DNA of 64,000 nucleotides from Elysia crispata (GCA_033675545.1 JAWDGP010005318.1:92501-156500); one strand, 5' to 3'; positions 1-25,022 are shown, counted from the first letter of the stretch. The notes: generated from the sequence alone by a model not told the origin. A program made the numbers and translations.

Positions 1-660
1 TGCTTATTGTAAACAGACCAAAAGCAAAACGTTTTTAAAATGTGGTAAAAAGAACTTAATGGTTGAGTATTCACTGCTTAGTTTAGCAGCAAAGAAAAAG
101 ATGAGGAGAAAAAAATAGCGGTCCATCCAATTCTTCTACACGCAGGAGTGGGGAAAAAGGCGATACCACCATACTGGTAGACACACTGGAGCCAGATTAT
201 TCAAGAAATAGTGAACTTGACAATGGCCGTTTGAATGATAAAAGTCAATAAGCTTATGGCCATAGTAAAGTTCCTTATTAATTAATATATACAGAAAAAA
301 TAAACTTGTCTTTGCGGCCTTCGTATCCTTGTAAATCAACCTCCTTTTCAGTCATGGCCTGCCAACACTGGAATTGTTTGAAGTATGAGGAAAGCTTGAA
401 ACATTCTGTATTACACTTGGTATAACCGCGAATCATCGCCACAAGAAATACTCATCTGCCCACCATTCAGCCAAAATCGTCGTTAACTCCCAAAAAGCTG
501 TCGATCCGTCCACCCTAAACTTTTTTTTTTTGTCTCACTGGATCAGCTCTGCTCTGCCTGAATAAGGCATGAAGGGTAAAGTCATCTTGTGGCATATGGG
601 TCATTATCTAGGCCATGAATCAATCAACCGACCAGTCTTCTTTTATTTTGATTTATTAAG
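1..660. other. Intergenic, nothing recognised
   Basis: AT-rich DNA without a convincing open frame, RNA gene or repeat. The only simple-sequence feature is a short T run near 520. The 67-residue minus-strand frame at 136-339 has no recognisable motif and I do not regard it as a gene. Confidence 0.5.
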
Positions 661-880
661 AGTCGTTTCTTACCTATTGCGTTAGTATCTTGGTAGTTAG
701 GAAATCGAATCTGAGAGCCATAGGTTACTAGTTCGAACTGTCAAGCAAGACCCAACGTTGTGTCCATGTCAAAAACACTTCACGTGATCGTTTTTCCTCA
801 ATCCATTTTATTATTGTGGATAGTTACTAGCTTAAGCTGGTGGTAAGTACCTCCTGCAAACAAGTGTTTTTAATGTTTGA
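661..880 (+). repeat. tRNA-derived SINE, old copy
   Basis: A B-box-like GTTCGAACTG lies at 731-740, preceded by a tRNA-like head (TTGGTAGTTAGG, then GAGAGCC). It is followed by a block reading TTGTGTCCATGTCAAAAACA and then TTCCTCAATCC, a TAGTTACTAGC motif and a GGTGGTAAGTACC motif. That order resembles the conserved central domain found downstream of the tRNA head in several invertebrate SINE families. The A box is degenerate and the ends are not marked by clear target-site duplications, so the limits are approximate and the copy is presumably old. Family assignment is from memory. Confidence 0.5.
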
Positions 881-6240
<5,360 letters not shown>

Positions 6241-6244
6241 AAAT

Positions 6245-6440
6245 TGGGAGGAGCACCTGTGGCTGGTTAGAGCAACTGCCATGATACGCAAAGGACCTTC
6301 TGCATAGGTTCGACCTATCTCCGTGTGAGAGTTTAAAATCTTATCTTTTTAGTTACGCCCTGTTGGACGGGGACTAAAGTCTGATATGGAAAAAGGTCTG
6401 GGATCATTTTGTTAAAGACGAGTTATATCAAACATAAAAA
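6245..6440 (+). repeat. tRNA-derived SINE
   Basis: An A-box-like TGGCTGGTTAGAGCA lies at ~6262-6276 and a clear B box, GGTTCGACC, at 6307-6315. The ~40-base spacing is right for an RNA polymerase III internal promoter. A non-tRNA body follows (GTTGGACGGGGACTAAAGTC at ~6362-6381). The tRNA part cannot fold into a proper cloverleaf, so I call it a SINE rather than a tRNA gene. The 3' end is uncertain. Confidence 0.6.
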
Positions 6441-8146
6441 CCCAAATTATTTAAATATAGAATAGAAAAACTTATTGCATTTTATCATCATAACGTCGAA
6501 AGTAGTTTTCAATAAACTGAACTATTTACTAAATTTACGGAGCACGCAGATTGAAAAAATGGTTACTTAGCATGCGCAACTTGAAGCGAAAACAAACAAA
6601 ACATTGCAGGAGCTGCTGCGATATTGTTAACAAATCAAACTAATCCGGCTCGGATCAGGCTAACAACTTGAAAGTGATCTAGATCTATCATCCTTTATAA
6701 CAAGAGTTGTTTTTTGGGGGGTGGGTGGGTGGGGGGGTGGCGTTGATATACTTTATTCAAAGCAACAAACTTTAACCTATCAAGGTAAAACTCTAGACAT
6801 GAGGTCTCAAACTTGTTTCCATATTGGCGTGTCTTTCGAACCTGCCTCTACCAAAAATCCTACTGATATCAGTATAGTATATCAAAACAAAAATGTTTTT
6901 TTAGGGTAAACGTACCACTGTTATCACCCGATGTGGTAATATTTGTTGGTACTTGTGACGCAATTAAAGGGGCTGATTTTCTCTTACTTGCTGTTGTTAT
7001 TTGTTACTGGTGATGTTAACGGTAATAATTTTGTGCGTGCACGTGATGTTGACAATTTTTGTCAAAGTAAGACTTGATCAATATGAGTTGCAGTTAAGTT
7101 ATGTTTCGTTCATAGTTATTTAGTGAGTAATTTCTCCAATGAAGTGTGTCGGTGAGCTTTTTAAAAAATCTTTTATATCAGGCTGATGTCCACGATGGGA
7201 AAAGTTAAAACTGTATAAATTACCTCGTCTGTTTTAAATGTTCAAATTAAAAAAAAAGAAAAACAAATTTATATCAATACGTACAACTGCGGCTTTTTTC
7301 TGCATTATATCCTCCAAAATCACACAATTTAGAGTAATAATTTTTGTTAGAATTTTAAATTACCAATATCAGTGTCAAACGTGGTAATGAATATTAACCC
7401 CCCTCCCCCCCCCCCCACACACACACAAATAGATTTAGATGCTACAATTTTAAGTGAAGTGAACACACAACAATGTAAAAAGAAAAAGGTTTGTAATGCA
7501 GTTAATGCATATAAATATCAAGTTTTATTTTGAATTTATATACACATGTAAATTAGGTTAACATACAGTGTATACCCAGAAGCTTGTAATAAAAAAAACC
7601 CTCAAATAATCAACTCTTTGTTTGAATTAAATCTATCTGCATATGTAAGCTCACTATTTAAAATCTTAAATAAATTTGCTGCTCTATGAGTATCTCCTTG
7701 GAGACCATCAAATTTACATTAGAAGCGGTTACAACACTGATCGGCTTCAATAAAGAGATGAACTAATGAAGTTTACATGAATTATAAGCATCCTTCTTTG
7801 GTTCTTTTTTTCTCACTGCACATTCGTTGGAGAGATAAACCAAATGAGAGCTGCATGAAGAAAAGTGCATGGATCTAGATTTTTTTTGTTTTGTTTTGGT
7901 TTTTCTTTGTTGTTGTTTTTTGTTTGAGATCTCTGATCATTTGTGACAGGAAGAATTTCCTCTTTTCGACATACACCTGAACAAGTTAAATATTTCAAGA
8001 TTCTGTATACTTTAAAGCCGTTAATGAATGGCTCTGTAAAATATAAAGCTGTAATTATCGTAAATTTTGCTTTCCTTTCATACAGATGTCTTCCCTACCT
8101 GTTCATTTGTACAGGCAATCTATATATCATATATATTTATATACAA
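6441..8146. other. Intergenic DNA with homopolymer runs
   Basis: No gene recognised. A G-rich run lies at ~6715-6738 and a C run followed by a short (CA)n at ~7397-7428. The rest is AT-rich and unremarkable. Confidence 0.5.
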
Positions 8147-13986
<5,840 letters not shown>

Positions 13987-14466
13987 CATTCAGATAGCGA
14001 CCTTTGTTTCTTTGGTGCAGCCTGCCGTTGTGTATTTTACCGGGTCATTTTCGACTAGGAGCATGCTCTACAGCCTGTGAATGTTGTTTCAAAGCTGGTC
14101 CATAACGTCATTTTTTTAATAAGCATGATTCAGGTAATATTGATTTATGTTTTCTTTTATATTTTTTAGAAGTTTAATCACGTAAAGCTTTTGGTTTTTT
14201 TTTTAAATTTAAACAACACTATTTCCCCATTATATACTCAAACATATATTCACTAGATCAAGATAGATCTATCTGGTCGGTAGATAAAGCCACTTCAGGC
14301 AGGCAATGTGTTAAAACATAGAACTTAATAGAATTTGATACTGAACGTTGTCTGAAATATTTGAAAGCGGTGAGGCTTAAGTGTCATAATCGGCAGCATC
14401 GAAACTTGCAGCAGATAGGGGTTGCTGTAACTTTAAGAATAAGTGGAATAGTTTTGGGATCGCCCG

Positions 14467-14469
<3 letters not shown>

Positions 14470-14547
<78 letters not shown>

Positions 14548-14625
14548 CTCTCTCTCTGTCTCTCTCTCCCTCCCTCTCTCTCTCTCTCTCTGTCTCTCTC
14601 TCCCTCCCTCTCTCTCTCTCCCCCA
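14470..14625. repeat. (CT)n microsatellite with GT/CC interruptions
   Basis: Pure CT to ~14,538, then CT blocks broken by TGTGTG, CTGT and CCTCC. The following pyrimidine-rich DNA to ~14,930 appears to be decayed simple sequence. Confidence 0.9.
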
Positions 14626-15569
14626 CTCCATCTAGCTCTCGCTCATCTCCACCTTCTTTATCTCTCGTGCCACCATCCATCCGACAGCCTGTTTACGTCT
14701 ATGTTTATGCCTTATTTTGTTCTTGTTAGCCGGATTGTCTATCGGGCGTTCTGCTCCTTTCTGTCGCTTCCATTTGCTTGTTTATGTCTGCCTGCCTTTG
14801 TCTCTGTCTGACTCGCCCCTTTTGACAATCTTCACCTTTATGTCTGATATGTCTGTATGTCTACCTCTGTTCCTCCGCCTGCCTTTCCTTCTTGTCTTCC
14901 CTTTCCCCTTTTCTCCCTCCTCTCTAGGTCCGCAAAAACGAGACCAGAGAACCACCCAGTTTTGCGGTTATGCTGTAAACTCAGTCAATATCCAAGTCGT
15001 GCCCCTTCTCGACCCAACACAATGGATTACGGTAGAGATGGTAGTGCCCTTTTTATCTGGTGACCGTGGAATACTGCATTCGCCATTAATTATTTAAATT
15101 TGAACAAAGTCAAAGATGCAAGAACAGTATGGGAGACTCACCTTTCCATGCATTATTTTGCCTAGAAAGTTATTAATGAAGCGTAAAGAAAGAAGTGTTA
15201 GTTTTATTTTACTTTTTCATCACCTCTTCTAAACTCACGCTTTCAATGGAGAGGATTATACGTAGCCAGATAAAGAAATAGTGACACATTATCAATATAC
15301 CGGTATCTAATTATAATCGTCTATTTATAAAAATGCATCTTTCTAGTAACACTGATTGTTTGAATTGCCTATTCTCTTATTGGCACAAATAAAAAAGAAA
15401 AAAACAAAAGCAAAAACAAACTACAGCAACAAAACAAAACAAATACAAATAATAAAAAAAAACAGATAACCCAAAGCAGGAAGAAACAATTTCTTCTCTC
15501 GTATATTAATACTATTCTGGTCCATTGGATTGAAAATTATATTTTACACCGCACGATTCTTCTATAATA

Positions 15570-15571
<2 letters not shown>
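14626..15571. other. Pyrimidine-rich intergenic DNA
   Basis: CT-rich DNA to ~14,930, then mixed sequence with A-rich runs at ~15,390-15,460. Open frames here (for example 14,717-15,097) owe their length to low complexity and I see no coding signal. Confidence 0.45.

Positions 15572-15627
<56 letters not shown>
15572..15627. repeat. (TA)n microsatellite
   Basis: About 56 bases of perfect TA repeat. An 11-bp perfect hairpin follows at 15,648-15,672. Confidence 0.95.
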
Positions 15628-15630
<3 letters not shown>

Positions 15631-15647
15631 GAGAATCTCTATTGCGG

Positions 15648-15672
15648 GTTTCCAGCACAACGTGCTGGAAAC
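15648..15672. repeat. Perfect 11-bp inverted repeat with 3-base loop
   Basis: GTTTCCAGCAC, loop AAC, then GTGCTGGAAAC. It lies 20 bases after a TA tract. No T run follows and no gene is adjacent, so no terminator or RNA role is implied. Confidence 0.8.
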
Positions 15673-18600
15673 AAGTTGTAATAAAATCTCATCTTTACGT
15701 CCATTTAAATTATCCTAGGTTATCATCTTTCATCGGGATGAGAATAACATTTCAGCGATGCCGTGATCCAAACTATGGAATTACTGGGCGAGCAAATTGA
15801 TGCCTTAAAAAATATAATGGCGCTGCACTAGTAATTATTTCCTTTTCCAATCAATTCTTCTTCGCAAAGGAAATTGATAGAGATTAGAATCTGTCTAGAA
15901 TATGTTGGAAATGTCATTATAATGATAATGTCCGTCTAAAAGCATAAAGTAACTGTAAAGCTGGGGGAAACCTATTGAAATATAAGATTTACAAAGATAA
16001 TATGAGGAAAAAAAATGAAACCATAACCATTTTCATTTTATTACTGATCACATACCGCATGCTACATGCCTTTTAACTTAAGACATAAAAGTTCTCATTC
16101 GTTAAAAATTAAAAAAAAAATAAAATAAAAGAATTTCAAATTAGAGGATATTTTAGCAAAGACTGTGAATTTGAGATTTTTGTTTACCTTAACTTTCACA
16201 GTATCTGATCTGCACACCAATCAAAGACGATGTTGACCGTAAAGCGCCGATGTAGGCTACCTTGCGGGAAGCAAACTTACAGTATTGCAGTGATACTTGG
16301 GCGACGGATCTTTAGTAGGATTTTAGTCAGGAGAAACAAAAAAATTGCGAATTGTTGTGATAGTAACGGATGTCATCTTGAAATTGGATCAACGTCATCT
16401 TCACTATTTTACATTTTGCGTGAAAAAGCAGAAGGACTTGCGATTTTGAAGTCCAAATAAACTGTTTTACCGTTCGTTTCTAAATTTACGAAATAGTATC
16501 TTAAATTTGTTTCAAAATCCAACAGAGAGCAAGTAAGGTTCAAGGAATGAAAAAAAAATATTCATAAAAGCTCCTGATTAAGATTAAACATGTCTGCCTT
16601 TACCACAGTAACCGCCAATTATAACATGGGGAATGGACTTCATTTTGACATTCCCCAACCAACCAGTCTGTATATTGCATTTTTTACCTGATTGATATCA
16701 TCGCTTTAGAAATGAGTGTTGATTGCCATTGCCACCAAAGACTATAATGTATATCTGGATCCAAATTCCACGCTCACAGGTGTCATATAAGTTATAACTC
16801 TTGTCCCTCTCTTTCTCTCTCTTCCTCACACCTTTTTCCTAACCACACACTCCTTGTTCAATCCTGTAGTATGATTTCCAATTCAATATTCATATTTGTC
16901 ATATCTGTTTAATATTTCAAAACCCTTACATTTTCGTAGTAGAAGTTGCAATTCAACATGCAGCATACTTCGTCGTATTAACAAACTCCATTCTCTAGCA
17001 CAAAACTTGATACACCCTACGCAGCGGTTGTGGTGACTTGTTCTAGTGCGTTCTGTTTGTTATAATGGTGGTCTTAGCCATTTCTTGCTCATCTCAGATT
17101 TCTTCTATACAAAGCAACGAAGTTGGAAAACGCTGGACATATTTATTTCCTGAATTAGCCTGATATCCGCGCGGGTCACAACAGTCCTAAAATTCCATGG
17201 TGCATGCATGCTCTTTGCCCGAGGCAATTAATAAACAGGCTGTGTAAATGTGCATTTGAAGCAATCACACATCATTGAATAACGATCTGCTTTTTTCTTT
17301 TCTTCAAGTCCGTTGGTTTAAAATACCATACATAGTATACTTTACTCTAGATTTAGACTTTAGATTAAGAGTTTTGAGTTTGGTGAATTAAACAAAAAAA
17401 TCTGACGAGCTTTGAGCAACCTCTGATCCGTGTTCCGTTGAATGTTTGCAGTGGGTACAAGAGGCCCGGTACAACCACTACTTTCTTCCGATTAATTCTG
17501 TGGTCAGTAGTGGTCACTCTTCACCCCGCCTGTCCGTGTAGAGTAAGATTACCAAACCTGGCAATGAGATGCAGTCTGTAGGTCAGAATGAAATATAGAT
17601 TGAGACGAAAGTATATCTTGAAATTTAAAACTGTCGCTGTTTAATACTAAAAACAGATTAGTGCGAGAAGAATGCGTGGCGAATAAATAACGAATTTGAA
17701 GCACATACAAACTTTTCATCGATATTCTGCATTAGGAAATAGATGGGTGGAGTTCAATGACACATCGAATACATAAAACCAGTTCTGACAAGAAGAATGT
17801 GAAGTATATAAACATTTCAATCTCATGTTTATCTGATAAGAAATTTCATATGTTAAAAAAAACAAAACAAAACAAAACCCAAAAAAAAAAAAAAAAAGAA
17901 AATGGGTTTTGGTTTTATTTGCCAAAACAAAAAATAATTTTAGTTTTTACAAAGTGCTGGCCTTACAATATTAAAACAACAAAGTGCTCCATTTCTGCCT
18001 TCTCCTCTTTCTCCCAGTTACATTGTACGAGGTTTTTGAACGCCTCCTCAGTCTCTCACAAAATGTGATACTGGGAATCACCATACACTTAACGTAAACC
18101 ACAGACGATAAATCGTGCTTGTACGAGAAAGTCGTAATTGTAAGGGCGTTGATAAATGAAGCTGGTCATATCTCTGTTATCTTGTAAATCAGTGTGGCAA
18201 CAACTTACACAGGTTTGCTTTAATTGAGGCTATTATCTAGTGCTATTTGTCAATCTTTACTTTTTCTCTTCTTGTTTTTTGTAGTTCTGAGTAATCAGTT
18301 GCATACTTAGATACCCTACACCTAAATTTTCTCATTTTAATATTATGAAAAGCTAAGAATGTTAGACGGATATTGTTTAATGATCTTAACCCACGTTTTG
18401 ATTGTTGTATTTATTCATGGTTGCTCCGCTTGGTCGTTCGATTCAATATACACCAATTTTATTGAATAACGAATAAATGTTTTAAGTTTTCATTTTCATA
18501 TCTCTATGAAATCCTGAGTTCATGTCAACAGGTAATTAAATTCTCCTTATAAAAAACAGTTATCTTTCTTGTATGTCTTATATCTCTGCAAGGATGAGTT

Positions 18601-18884
18601 TCTTTATCTTTAATGCTTTTCTTGAATTTGTCAGATAATACTTAAAACATCAGCTGTACTGGTTAGCTCGCTGAGATATGTAGGTAACCCACCTTTGGGG
18701 ATTTGCGCACCATCAAGCAAGGCGATAAACGTTTTTATGTTGTGCTAATCCTAACATCAGGTCACCATCTGAGACGCTGCTCAGATGCACCTAAACTGCA
18801 GGTGCCTGGAATATAAACGTGATTGGTGCGAAAACTTGATGTATGTATATGGAACTGTTTCTGTTTTAGTAACATGAGCGTAGT
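15673..18884. other. Gene-poor intergenic DNA
   Basis: No gene recognised. An A-rich run lies at ~17,858-17,900. The frame at 16,230-16,460 (76 residues) has no motif. An approximately 8-bp inverted repeat (ACCACTAC...GTAGTGGT) lies near 17,475-17,515 without other structure. Confidence 0.45.
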
Positions 18885-18962
18885 CGGAGAGAGAGAATGA
18901 GAGAGAGAGATAGATAGATAGAGAGAAAGAAATATATATACATACAGAGAGAGAGAAAGAGA

Positions 18963-19057
<95 letters not shown>

Positions 19058-19066
19058 TGAGAGAGA
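18885..19066. repeat. (GA)n microsatellite with GATA and AT interruptions
   Basis: GA tract with short GATA and ATATATAC interruptions in its left part, then an almost pure GA run from ~18,970. Confidence 0.92.
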
Positions 19067-19480
19067 TGAATAGAAAAACTAAACGGAAACTAAAAAAATG
19101 TTATCGGATATTTCGTCTCGCCAGGTTTTCCTCAATATTGTTTTAACATTTCCTTAAATGACTAAACAGGTAGGGTAAGAATGTAAGGCGGTACAATTAT
19201 GTCCGAAAAAAGTCCTTGATATTACGAAATGTTACCACCATTGTAGGGGGAAATTGGTGCACTTGCTTAATTCTTTTTCACCTGTTATCGCGAAGAATGG
19301 TAGTGCATAGAGTAAAATCGCTTGACTGAGTTGCATGAAGCCTAGTAAATCCAAATGACGACCGAATGCAGTAACTGCTCGTGCTATTTTTCTTTGCAGT
19401 TTTCAATGCATATTCCTAATAGCCTTTTGGAAAATGTGCAGTCAGTGCCACTGATATGGTCCATATTTTTCTCCTACATC
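19067..19480. other. Intergenic, nothing recognised
   Basis: Mixed sequence without a supported gene or repeat. Confidence 0.5.
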
Positions 19481-19540
19481 TTTCATTGTCTGTCTGTCTG
19501 TCTGTCTCTGTCTCTGTCTCTGTCTCTCTCTCTGTCTCTC

Positions 19541-19586
<46 letters not shown>
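19481..19586. repeat. (CTGT)n/(CT)n microsatellite
   Basis: CTGT repeats grade into CTCTGT and then pure CT. The same CTGT-to-CT arrangement recurs at ~25,181 and ~33,061, which suggests a common mutational route rather than shared ancestry. Confidence 0.9.
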
Positions 19587-21591
19587 GGATTTCCGTCTTC
19601 TCTCCCCCTTATATCTACCGTGTTGTCGTTTATCTGTCTGACATTTCAACGAGAGAATCCTGAAACGTAATTGCTCGATACAATCATTAGAAAACGAACA
19701 GACTCGTGTACTATTTTATTATTGTTATACATATAACAAGGTTTAAATATCCTCAAACCAAAATGCACTTAGAAGCTGTCATTCAAAGAATGCATCGCCA
19801 GTTTTCGATATTTTTTGCCTTCCTTGAACATCTGAAATAAAACCTCTGGTACCGTCTATTTTCTGAATGAACGACACCGGAAATTTTTACCTTTTGTGCA
19901 AACTTCTGCTCTATTGGTTTTCAAAGAATCTAAGTGTTTCAAAATATATAATACTTTCCTTTATTCATATTTAGGATTTTAGTCTTTTGACCTCACAAAT
20001 ATTAAAGACTTCTGTGTTCCATCAGTTCGTCTGTTATTGAATTTCTCCATTTTAAATGAATATCTCATGTGAAAAAGTTTTCTAACTGCTAAATTAATAG
20101 TTAAAACAAGGTGAAGAATCTTTGTCAATCCTGATATGTATCTTTTTTTTAAACTGGATAATGTGTAAGAACGTTTGGTCCCTTGTCCTGAACCCATCAT
20201 GACGTGCAGACACATTACACGCCTGTACCATCTGAAGAGAAGAAAATCAACACTAAATCTTTGAAGGCTTCTATCAAAAGGGACACACGTCTCAATATAG
20301 AGAGGTTAATGCTTAACCTGTTAAAACAGCTATAAACATAATAGTGAGGTAGAGCTGGATTTACTTCATCCGTTGCTACATATTAACTTTCGATTATTGG
20401 TTCACAAAGTGCTCTTAGACTTTTTTTAAAAAAAAAGACGAAGACAGATTTAAACTTAAACTATTTATCGCTCTAGTCTGCAGAAGTCCATTTTAAAATA
20501 ATCACTCTTGGGTTCTGTAATGCATCGATATGTGCGTTGATATTTTTTTTTTTGTGCTCTCTTCCTTTATCAGTAAAGTATTACGTGCTCCACATGACAA
20601 TAATTTCCTCGTGCTTCACTTAACCATCAAAGCGTGTATTTTTTTGTAGTGAATTAAAAGTCAAATTCTGCAGTGGAGCTAGATGTATAGTTGCAAAACA
20701 AACGGACAAAAATGTGGAAGAGGAAATGTGCAACATTAAAAAAAACAATCATCAGACAATTAAAATTCCTGCTTCACACTTTTATGACACAAAAGACAAT
20801 ATAAGGAAACGATACACACTTTCCCTTGTATAAAGAAGCAATGATCAATAGACGAGTTGCTATCCGTTTGAAGCGGTAAATCCACAGAACGTTTACAACT
20901 CTAAAGTTTTCCACCCCGGCATGGCAAGACTAACAAATTTGCCTTTATTATCTCACAGAAGAGCAGCTTCTAGATACAGTGCACATCCAAAGGACGTAGA
21001 AAATGTTCAGCTTGTTAAAACTAACTATCACATTTGGGTAGTTTGATAGAACACGTTTTATGAACTTTCTAATAAACTCAACATAGCATCGGACATACGT
21101 AGAATTTAATATAACATATAAAAAACATACTGCGTACTTCATACAGAAGAAAAACAAAATAGCGCTAGAAAAAAATGAAACACGAAAACAAAACAAAACA
21201 AAACAAAAAACAAACAAAACAACAAAACAACAAAATGAAAAAATTAAACTTAGGCAGCGGCAAAATGTTTTTATTTTTTTTTTTCACGAAAAGCTGTTCT
21301 GTAAGAAATGATCCAATTCAATGATGTTCAAAAACAAAATCAAATTGGGTTATTTCTATAACCTTGCTCCATGCAATAAATGAACAAGAAAAGATATGCT
21401 AGACCGAAGGCAGATAAATTTGCACCCTGTGCCAAACAAACAAGAATGGAAAATTGTAGGTCGAGGACGCTCTACTATGTACACCTTCAACATACTTATC
21501 TTTTCGGAGTTTTGTTTATTTATTTCTTCATTCTTTTATAAATAATAATTAATTAGTCAATTTTTGACAAAATATTTTTAATTAGTGTTTT

Positions 21592-21676
<85 letters not shown>

Positions 21677-21763
21677 TGTGTGTGTGCGTTTGTACATCCA
21701 CAGTATTTATTTATTTATTTATTTTTTCCCTTTATTTTTGGGTAGATCTTTCTATATATAACC

Positions 21764-21821
<58 letters not shown>

Positions 21822-22270
21822 CTTTTTTTCTTTTTTTTTTTTTACAGTTTTTACTTCAAATTTATATATGTGAATATCCTTGTGTGTTTTTTGTTCTTGT
21901 TTATGTGTCTGACGAAGGCGTAAAGCTGAAAGCTCACGTGTTTTGTTTGTTTTGTACCTTTTGGAGCTGCACCCTACCTATTTTTTTTTTTTACGGTGCT
22001 TCACTACCAAACAAGATAGAAGTGAGTAAGCTCCACGCTGACGTTATGCACGCTTTACCCATGAAACAAAACCCAAAATATGTTATTTTGCACTGCACAA
22101 CCACTTCAAATTTTTAGCAGGCCAATATTTGCCATTATAAAACTTATTAATGCCTCAAGTAAGTATAAATCAGTTTATAACAATGATTACCAATAAAAAT
22201 CAACTGCAAAATATATCCTATATCATATCTTGGTATATTAAACCACTGTGCCCATTCAGAAGTCCTATCG
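19587..22270. other. AT-rich intergenic DNA with CT and AT microsatellites
   Basis: No gene recognised. A (CT)n tract lies at ~21,597-21,632 and runs directly into (AT)n to ~21,676. A second (AT)n lies at ~21,770-21,819. An AAAAC-rich stretch is at ~21,185-21,240. Confidence 0.55.
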
Positions 22271-22590
22271 AAGTTCTGATTTATGCAACAATATCGAAGT
22301 GTGTTAGTGCAGTAGTTCTGCTTTATGCGCCACATACCTATACTTTAATGCGCTAGTGCAGTGGTTCTGCTCTAGGCGCCCTCATACCTACACTTTAATG
22401 CGCTAGTGCAGAAGTTCTACACTATGCGCCACATACCTACACTTTAATGCGCTAGTGCAGAAATTCTACACTATGCGCCACATACCTACACTTTAATGCG
22501 CTAGTGCAGTAGTTCTGCTCTAGGCGCCCTCATACCAACACTTAAATGTGCTAGAACAGAAATTCTGCACTAGGAGCCCACACACTAGTG
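22271..22590. repeat. Minisatellite, ~49-51-bp unit, six to seven copies
   Basis: The unit reads roughly GTGCAGTAGTTCTGCT, then TATGCGCCACATACC, then TACACTTTAATGCGCTA. At least five good copies follow each other and degenerate copies flank both ends. Two variants alternate, one with TATGCGCCACATACC and one with AGGCGCCCTCATACC. Confidence 0.85.
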
Positions 22591-23640
22591 CGCCAAGCCA
22601 CGGTCAAATATGAGTAAGGTAGACTGGCATAATGACACCAAAATTATACTTGGGCTTTACAAATTTCCTGTGAAAAAGTCACCTGTTGTTATTCCTAGCG
22701 CCAATGGTCTTCAGTACAAGTCGTTCCAATGATAAATCAAATGTATACAAATTGCCAATGGCAGGTACGAAATTCAAGCCTCGTGTGCATGAGTTGACAC
22801 CTCTCTTTTTTTCAGCTGCATTTTGGATAACAGGCCACAACATACTTGCTATGAACGTAATATCATTTGTCCGTATCCTTTCTTTCGTTCTCATACCTTT
22901 TTTTTTTTTTTATTAATTTCAAATGAACTTCAAATGTCTACCTTAAAACTGGTGTTTCGAAGGTTTGAAAATGATGGAATTGTCAAACCATTTAATATTA
23001 GACTATTGATGTAAATCACAAAGAAACACACACAATAAAATTAATGAAAAATAAAATAAAATAAAAATAAAAATACTTCTTAGAAGTTTCACTGCTCATC
23101 CTCCTGAAATAAAAGTTTTAGAATCTCTCAATTTCAAAAAGAAAGATAGCTATTGATAAAGATGTAAGACACAAAAATTGCTTTCAGCGAGCAAGTGATA
23201 ATGAAGCCCTATGGGAAAAAAAATATTTTGTCAGAGAAATTTACTCGGGTTGTAAAAAACGCAATTAGAAGGTCAAAAGACGTCACTTCAGATAACAGTG
23301 ATCTAGTCGTGCAGCGTTTTGCGCAGCGAAATCAATCCAATCTGTCGTGGATTTACCGATAAATGGAGGAATTCTGGCACTGAACATTGTGGATGACACA
23401 TTCGCTCGTTGTATTCTTTCCGTTTCTTTATCATTTTGTCAGAGATTGACGTATAGGTGGACTCTGAGTTGTCTGCCCCTGTGCCGGTTATTGTCCTCAG
23501 TCGTGATGAAGTAACTTCCTTTACTTTTCTACTACAAAATTTGGTTCCTGAGTATTAAAAAAAAGGAGATAAACACCGACAGACAAACAGACATACAGAT
23601 AGCCATACAGTTATAAAGATTACTAATTAGATTCATGGAT
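22591..23640. other. Intergenic, nothing recognised
   Basis: Mixed AT-rich sequence. Overlapping short frames on both strands at 22,679-22,916 carry no motif or splice support. Confidence 0.45.
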
Positions 23641-24198
<558 letters not shown>

Positions 24199-25022
24199 CA
24201 ACCAAGTGTTACAAAATAATAATGCTATACTTAGGTTACATTCCTAAACTAAAGATTGCAACATGACCGTCCATCTTGGACAAACAAGTGTTACAAAATA
24301 ATAATGCTATACTTAGGTTACAGTCCTAGACTAAAGATTGCAACATGGCCGTCCATCTTGGACAAACAAGTGTTACAAAATAATAATGCCATACTCAGGT
24401 CACATTCCTATACTACAGAAAGCAACATGGCCGTCCATCTTGGACAAACAGGTGTTAAAAAATTAATAAAACCATACTCAGGTCACATTCCTATACTACA
24501 GATAGCAACATGGCCGACCATCTTCGACAAACAGGTGTTAGAAATTAATAATGCCATACTCAGGTCACATTCCTATACTACAGATAGCAACAGGACCGAC
24601 CATCGTGGACCAACAGGTATTACAAAATTAATAAAACCATACTCAGGTCACATTCCTATACTACAGATAGCAACATGGCCGACCATCTTCGACAAACAGG
24701 TGTTAGAAATTAATAATGCCATACTCAGGTCACATTCCTATACTACAGATAGCAACAAGGCCGACCATCTTCGACAAACATGTGGTAAAAAATTAATAAA
24801 ACCATACTCAGGTCACATTCCTATACTAGAGATAGCAACATGGCCGTCCATCTTGGACCAACAGGTGTTAGAAATTGAAAAAGCCCTACTCAGATCACAT
24901 TCATATACCCCAGATAGCAACATGGCCGACCATCTTCGACAAACAGGTGTTAGAAATTAATAATGCCAGACTGAGGTCACATTCCTATACTACAGATAGC
25001 AACGGGGCCGACCATCTGGCAC
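24199..25022. repeat. Minisatellite, ~82-bp unit, about ten copies
   Basis: The unit contains GCCATACTCAGGTCACATTC, then CTATACTACAGATAGCAACA, then TGGCCGACCATCTTCGACAA, then ACAGGTGTTA. About ten copies follow at 81-83-bp spacing, the first and last degenerate. Copies with TTAATAAAACC and copies with TTAATAATGCC alternate in the middle, so there is a two-unit higher-order pattern. A 234-codon frame runs through because the unit has few stops; three 82-bp units make an 82-residue protein period. It is not a gene. Confidence 0.9.

Noticed and set aside
6245-6320. Functional tRNA gene
   Set aside because: A and B boxes are present but no acceptor stem or anticodon arm pairs properly, and a SINE-like body follows.
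24256-24960. 234-codon plus-strand frame
   Set aside because: It runs through the 82-bp array; the protein period of 82 residues equals three DNA units, showing that unit length and not selection keeps it open.
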